Source of the DNA: Exophiala sp. HKRS030
Lineage: Eukaryota > Ascomycota > Eurotiomycetes > Chaetothyriales > Herpotrichiellaceae
Direction: 5' to 3'
NCBI GenBank assembly: GCA_023897205.1
Contig: JAHWDD010000004.1
Span: forward strand, 6,076,001 to 6,140,000
Length of the DNA stretch: 64,000 bases
Shown: one piece after another, positions 58,264 to 64,000 of the stretch
Numbering within the stretch: the stretch's first letter is position 1
Layout of the letters: each line of letters starts with the position of its first letter
Program-made: the position numbers and the translations under genes
Notes under the pieces: generated by a model
The model's database searches: none
The model's input: the letters and a program-made list of their open reading frames with translations, nothing else
Told to the model about the DNA's origin: nothing

Positions 58264-60184
58264 ATGACATGTCGTCGGAGCGTAAGCAGCCTGAAGTTTC
58301 TCTCGTGGATTGCTTCGTATCCTAGAACTTCGTTACGCCCCAAGTTCTCCTATGCGCAAAGCACCACCCAAAAATCTTGTTCCCTCCAGCATCGACATGC
58401 ATTCTCAACCTCGACTCTCCTACCGCTAGATTGGCGGCATGAAGCGCGAGCCAGTGTCTCTACAGACACAATCTATGCTCTGTCCACGGCTCCTGGGCGC
58501 GCTGCGATTGCAGTGATTCGCATTTCCGGTCCATCATGCATTGAAATCTACCAGAGACTTTGCCCTGGCAAGTCTCCACCCAAACCGCGCACAGCGACTC
58601 TACGCAGACTCTACAGCCCGGAGAACGACACGTCATCGTCTCTCAAAGACCGAACCCTCGACCATGGCGCTCTCGTCCTCTATTTTCCAGCCCCTCACAC
58701 TGTCACCGGCGAAGATATTCTCGAACTACACGTTCACGGCGGGCCTGCTATTGTCCGATCCGTGCTAGAAGCAATATCCAAATGTGGTCCAGCAAGAGAT
58801 ACGGTTGCGTCAAGGACAACACTACTACGCCCCGCAGAACCCGGAGAATTCACGAAAAGAGCTTTCTACAACGGGCGTCTTGATCTGACGCAGGCAGAAG
58901 CTCTCGGCGAGACTCTGGCTGCGGAGACGGAACAACAACGTCGACTGGCCATCAGTGGTGCTGACAGTGGTTTGGCCAAGCGGTATGAGGAATGGCGTCA
59001 AATGTTGCTGTATGCCCGCGGGGAATTGGAAGCGCTGATTGACTTCTCTGAAGACCAGCACTTCGACGAATCGCCAGTCGAGTTTATGAGGTCTGTGACG
59101 GTCCAAGTTCTGGCCTTGAGAAGAGAGATCGATTTACATCTTCGGAATGCATCCAAGGGCGAATTGCTGCGGAATGGTATCAGCATCGCTCTTCTAGGAG
59201 CGCCGAATGCGGGTAAGAGCTCGCTGCTCAATCGGATCGTTGGTCGAGAAGCCGCCATCGTTAGTGCAGAAGAGGGGACTACCCGAGATATCGTTGATGT
59301 GACTGTTGATATCGGTGGTTGGCTGTGCAGGCTCGGTGATATGGCTGGTTTGCGCGCGACTGCATCCGGAGTTGACACGAGTATCCAGCATCAAGTCGGT
59401 TTTATCGAGCAAGAGGGCATACGTCGTGCGCGCGAGCGAGCGTTACACTCAGATGTCGTGGTGGTACTTCTGTCAGTCGAGCGCGGACAAGACTATTTGC
59501 TCACCTTCTCAGTGAACCCGCAAGTGCTCGACGCCGTTCAAGAATGCCATGCTGCAGGCAAGACTATTCTTGTCGCCCTGAACAAGATTGACATGGTAGA
59601 TCACAATCAAGCAGAGCTCCGTCGTCTCCAGACAGACATTCAAGCATTCTTCCCCAGCATTCCAATGGACAGGATCTCTCTCATCTCATGCCGAAACGCA
59701 GCGTCCAACGCAACCACCACCACAGATCCCGACCCTGGTGGAATTCAGTCGTTCTTATCGTCTCTCACCAACACATTCTCCACGTTAACAACCGCCATCG
59801 CTGGGGATACTTCCAGCACCATGACACCGGCAGAAGCGCAGGCCTACTGGACGGCGTCTCTGTCCGTGACACACCGGCAAAGCGCGTATTTGCGGGAATG
59901 CCGCGATTTTCTTGATGAATTTCTCGATCAAGCAGATCCCGCCAAGGCCAGGCTCTGGGTCCATCATCCGAGACGCTTTACCACGTCGACCGACATGACG
60001 ATCTCGTGGGACCGAGAGATGTCCACGACCACGCAGAACCTGGGGCACCGATGGTCCTGGTGATGTCGATATTGTCACGGCTGCGGAGCATCTACGGTTC
60101 GCGGCGCAGTGCCTCGCGCGGATTACGGGCCGTGGAGAAGGAGGCGATGTCGAGGACGTACTTGGCGTCGTATTTGAGAAGTAA
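58264..60184 (+). CDS. MSS1: Mitochondrial tRNA modification GTPase Mss1 (MnmE family), C-terminus frame-shifted
   Basis: The first frame gives 599 residues to a stop at 60061-60063. An Arg/Ser-rich mitochondrial presequence (1-60) precedes the MnmE N-terminal domain (DTIYALSTAPGRAAIAVIRI, GEFTKRAFYNGRLDLTQAEA) and the G domain (GAPNAGKSSLLN at 312, EGTTRDIV, DMAGLR, LNKIDM). With Mto1 it makes 5-carboxymethylaminomethyl-uridine in mitochondrial tRNA wobble positions. The family C-terminus (DIVTAAEHLRFAAQCLARIT, then GDVEDVLGVVFEK) is present but in another frame, ending at a TAA at 60182-60184, so one or two indels lie between about 59935 and 60060. The usual C-terminal FC(I/V)GK is not found after VFEK; a GTAAGT there may mark an intron to an unrecognised last exon. 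Confidence 0.87.
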
Positions 60185-61135
60185 GTTTCTTTTTATTTTC
60201 ATAACTTTTCCCGATTCTATGCGCGTTTTGGGGCCTCCACTTCTACGACTTTTTCGACAAGACTGGTTGCAATCGCTACATCTATCGTTCACCCTGGCTG
60301 CTTTTACGATGCAGCTCGGTATTGAGTTCCAAGAAGAGTTAGGCGAACTGGATACCCCAAAAAAGAAACGAGATAAATAATTGTTGCAATTCAATATTAG
60401 GATTGCATTGATTTGGATTCTCAGAAAGGGGCCGTTTTCTCTAGGCCCATTCCTCGATACTTGGACTATTCTGGTACATGTCGGACCCGCGGTCGTGCGA
60501 CCACCGTGATTCTTCGTGCTAGGGGCACAGCCCGTAGCACACACGATCCGACTATTTCGGATATGGAACAAAAACAAAAAAAATAAACACAAAAATGCAA
60601 CCTCCCAAAATGCCGCCCAAAGAGAGTCCATTCACGGATATTCTCTTGTCCATACGCCAAAAGAGAAACTCAAAGTTGTCCGCCATCCACTCCCCGAGAG
60701 GGTGGTAAAATCCTGAAAATGCTGTCAAACTCCTCGCTATGCTAACGCGTGTCGATGGCGGTCCTGTGTGACCCTGCACAAAACGACTGTAACTCTGTCT
60801 TTAGAGTGCTGTTGAATGATCCCATTATTTTTTTGATCTTGGAAAAAAACTCCGATAGAATGCCGCTAAATTCTCAGAATGGATAAAATGATGCTGACGT
60901 TTTTTGTTGGTACAGATTTTGCGTTGGGAAATGATTCGAATGCGACCCTCATCGAGAGGAGATCCGTAAATTTCAGAAATGTTCAAGCTTGCGCACGACC
61001 GAACCTGGGTCGCTGTCGAACGGTTTGACTTGGAAATGAAGTTGCTTGGGCTTTCGAAACACAGTTTCGAACGTCGATGTCGGAGTGGTCCCAGTGGCGT
61101 CTAAATGGTTTGGTAAGAAGGATTTGGATCGTTTA
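60185..61135. other. Convergent 3' region, no gene seen
   Basis: Between the Mss1 and GRGGYN gene 3' ends. The long minus-strand frame at 60973-61296 is a shadow of the small gene. Confidence 0.45.
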
Positions 61136-61303
61136 GTTGTATCCGCCTCGGCCTTGAACAGCCTGCTGTTGTTGTCTGTTGTAGCCTCCACGGCCTTGGA
61201 CGACGGGAGTGCGATTGTAACCTCCACGTCCCTGCTTGTTGTAACCGCCGCGGCCTTTCTGAGGAGCAGTGCCTGCAGGAGTGTTATAGCCACCACGACC
61301 CAT
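61136..61303 (-). CDS. Tiny GRGGYN-repeat protein (56 residues)
   Basis: ATG at 61303 opens MGRGGYNTPAGTAPQK and the frame carries five copies of GRGGYN separated by short Gln/Thr/Pro linkers, ending in the last GRGGYN directly before TAA (stop 61133-61135). An excellent 3' splice site (TTTCCTTTCAG, ending at 61318) lies 15 bp before the ATG, and a matching donor AAG|GTACAG lies at 61507, so the 5' leader is probably spliced (190-bp intron). Low-complexity RGG/GY proteins bind RNA or self-associate; the sequence supports disorder and Tyr/Arg stickers but no assigned role. It is too short for most gene callers. Simple periodicity could in principle be fortuitous, but the splice signals and exact terminal repeat argue for a real gene. 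Confidence 0.65.
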
Positions 61304-61317
61304 GGCGATATCGACGA

Positions 61318-61507
61318 CTGAAAGGAAATAAAAAAGAAGAGACTTAATGGTGACTGTGGGGAATGGGTGTGTTGTCGGTCGGATGAGATGGGATCCGGCC
61401 TGATTTGGAGTTGATGACAGAAAAAAGAAAACTTGTAGGATAGAGATCGATGACAAAGGAAAATAGAGATAAGGAAATAAGAGATATAAAGAAATATATG
61501 TCTGTAC
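61318..61507 (-). other. Predicted 5' leader intron of the GRGGYN gene
   Basis: Donor GTACAG at 61507 after a purine end (CTAAG), a pyrimidine tract and CAG at 61318; no coding sequence inside. Confidence 0.5.
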
Positions 61508-64000
61508 CTTAGGAAAGATGGTGTTGCTGAATTGCTGGCTGTTGATTGTCTGTATCGAAGATGACTGTGTTGTGGTGGTGGGTGAATTAAGACTTGCTTG
61601 GGGATAATGGAAATGCTCAGACGGTGTGACTAGGAAATTCGTGAATTAAAGCAAGGAAATGCAAAAATAGAAAGACGGATGAAGGAATGAATATAGTTGA
61701 TTGTGTGTGTTGATGGAATAGGGAATAATGAATGGGATGACTGAGGCAGGATGGGGGTATATATCTTTCATGTGAGGCGTTGCAGGTGGAAAATACACAA
61801 TAGAACATTGCGCAACGCAACGGCGGGTCGGCATGGGAAGAAGGGAAACGGGATCCACTTCTGCAATTCTCCACCCAAAACCACGAGTTTGGGACAGAAG
61901 AGTCACAGAGAGTGAGAGTGAGTGTGAGTGTTTTGCGAGGAATCGGTTTTTCCTGGACTAGTGGGAGAATGCGGCCGATGTGATAAATTTGGGGGCTGAT
62001 GCAATCGATCTTGGGACTAGACGGTGGACCGTTCGTTGGGACGCCGTAGGGCTGACGGCGACAGGCAAAGCAAAACGGATCCTGAGGCTCGGACAAGGGA
62101 AAATGGACCTTTGGACTTTTGCAGGACCTTTCCCTTTTTCCCCTTTCCTTTCTCTTCTTTCTCTTCCTTCCCTCGCTCGCCCTCAGGCACGCCACAAGGG
62201 ATCTCTAGCAGGCTCGCCAAGATCCACAATCCACAATCCTTGATCCATGAGATAAAAACCGCAACCAGTCCTAAAACGAATACGTCCGTTGGGTCTGTTG
62301 AACCAAACAGATGACAGTAATGGCTCCGGAGGCGTTGTGTTACAGTCCTGAGTGGGCAGTGAAGGGACAAAAGACTCGTGGGAGCCATGGGTGTCATTCG
62401 ACGGATGCTGTGCTAAATTCATCTTCTGCAGGGCCCGGCGTTCTTGGGTCGTGCAGTAGTTGGCGGAGCTGAGGTTTGGGATAGGTGGAAGGTCAGTGAG
62501 GCAGAGCAAGGATTGCCGAACAGAGGATTTAGTGCTGATAAGTGGATCCACGTCTGCCTATACACGGTTTAGCCTGATCTTTAGGCTCACCGCAGCTAGT
62601 CCCACTTAAGCTTAGAGCATAGAGCTAGAAATGCTTGTAATCACGACCAGCCAATCTTCGTGGTCTTCTTTTCAACTTGTTCACACTACAAGGCGCAGTC
62701 GCAGCCTAAATCCACCATCCACCGCAGGAGTCACAGAACTCAATACTGCCAAACAGCGAGTAGCTATCCTACGGGATCTGCTCTGCGTTTGTAAACGGTG
62801 TGGAAAGTGTTCACTGAGATTCTTGCTCAGACCAACCAATGGCCCTGGCAAACACTCCAGGTCTGTCAAAGCAGAGTGGACATGATACCTCCCTCTCATT
62901 GAATCTAGTATTTCCACAAAGGTCAATGCCTATTGTCCAGTCCTGTAGCACAGAGACATGTGTACCGAATAGTCAGCACTGGAACGCAGACGGTGTTACT
63001 GCAAGGGCCCGGCTTGGTATCTCTGTTCCACGTTCTAAGAAAAGACCAAAGACCCTGTGAACGATAGCAGTTCATGCAGAGGACCCGGTATGCGGTCATC
63101 GAGCCGTTCCGCGCACGACGGGCTTGTGTGACTACTGACTACTGACCACCGACCGAACATCGGTGAAGAACAACATCAAAGTCTAGTTGATGCTTACATG
63201 CTCAAGAACCGACCAACAAATTGACACGTGGGAATGTAAATGCCACGGGAAGCTATCAAACGAGGCTTTCAGGTTGAGATGCTCAGCCTCCGGATATGGA
63301 TCATCTTTAATGCGGGGTGGCTCAAGTCTCTGTTTTGATTCGCCACAAACTCTCCGCAACGTCCACTCCGAGTAAGGCTCACTTCTGTAGTGGCACAAGG
63401 CAGATTTTCCAGTTCTTCGCACATCGCCCAGCAGTACTCAACGGTAATTTGGCTCACCGTTCATTTCAATGACTGCAAGCTTCCGACAAGCCCATCTCTC
63501 ATTCACATCTCCGACCAGACATTTGCACGCGCTTACTCTGCAGTTGTGAAGTGAGATTCCTCGGCAGTCCTCCACACCATCGCGGCTGGTGCTCAAAATA
63601 GAAACTCAAGCTTGATCGCGCTGCACTAGACATGTTTCGGGACTAGCGTCATGATGACCCGCTGCCTGTTGGATATCCGCTGACTGATGCAGAGATGAGG
63701 CCTCACGGGTTCTTTGCCCCCTTGCCACACAAGCCTGTCATGTTGCATGCCCGTGTTTTCCATGACCATGCTTCTGTGGAATACTACCACATGTTCCGAG
63801 TCTGAGGATATCGAAACAAGCTTTTCGTTCTGCAAGGGCATATTCCAATTTCCCCTCTACACCCCTGGTTGACGTCGGCGTTGCCGTCAACGGAGATGGA
63901 TTTGGCAGTTGGAGACTCACGGTAAGAGTCACGGACATCGACACCGACTGACCACGAATTGCTTGTCAGCCAACGACATGATCGACTGTTGGCGTGCCAG
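61508..64000. other. Right-end intergenic region, no gene seen
   Basis: About 2.5 kb. Overlapping ORFs on both strands (61.6-62.5 kb, 62.6-63.9 kb) lack recognisable domains, start context and splicing. A CCACAATCCACAATCC repeat near 62222 mirrors GTGGATTGTGGATT near 42110 in the other long intergenic region. Confidence 0.4.

Noticed and set aside
61617..62195. 192-residue minus-strand ORF
   Set aside because: Composition matches low-complexity leader DNA (CT/GA tracts); there is no recognisable motif, and a competing ORF exists on the opposite strand.

Overview
This is nuclear DNA of a filamentous ascomycete (Pezizomycotina). The evidence is short introns of about 45-90 bp with GT..AG ends and CTAAC-like branch sites, HET-domain incompatibility genes, a fungal-type KatG, Cdc24 with a PB1 domain, lipin/Pah1 and a PNP_UDP-type NLR-like gene. 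The sequence alone does not give genus or order. Gene density is moderate and many intergenic stretches exceed 1 kb. I found no rRNA, tRNA or CRISPR.

Layout. 0-10 kb: an FN3/coiled-coil membrane protein cut by the left edge (-), a TDT-family (Mae1/SSU1-like) transporter (-), TAF9 (-), and an eight-exon amino-acid permease (+). 11-29 kb: a region rich in recognition genes, with a HET-NACHT-ankyrin NLR (-), a second HET protein (-), an F-box protein (+), the lipin phosphatase (+), a secreted Thr/Asn-rich protein (+), and a four-exon gene joining a PNP_UDP domain, an NLR-type helical domain and a complete Ras-like GTPase (-). 30-41 kb: a six-exon SDR (+), a DUF2470 membrane protein (-), catalase-peroxidase (+), and the Cdc24 RhoGEF (-). 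44-54 kb: an alpha/beta hydrolase (+), Utp11 (-), Cmc1 (+), a class III aminotransferase (-), and a class I/II aminotransferase (+). 54-64 kb: two divergent disordered proteins that share one C-terminal motif (- and +), the mitochondrial tRNA-modification GTPase Mss1 (+), and a tiny GRGGYN-repeat protein (-). A 139-bp Tc1/mariner-type MITE with perfect 28-bp terminal repeats lies at 56.2 kb.

Most genes are unrelated housekeeping genes; I see no operon-like or secondary-metabolite cluster. The one thematic grouping is the NLR/HET group at 11-29 kb. The best candidate for an undescribed system is the PNP_UDP-helical-Ras gene. It has the layout of a fungal NLR, but a small GTPase stands where a NACHT or NB-ARC switch would be, and an in-frame TAG interrupts its first domain.

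Several genes carry single-base frame breaks (last ankyrin repeat, Utp11, Mss1 C-terminus, possibly the 54-kb gene). Some of these are probably sequencing indels, so each needs read-level checking before biological interpretation.
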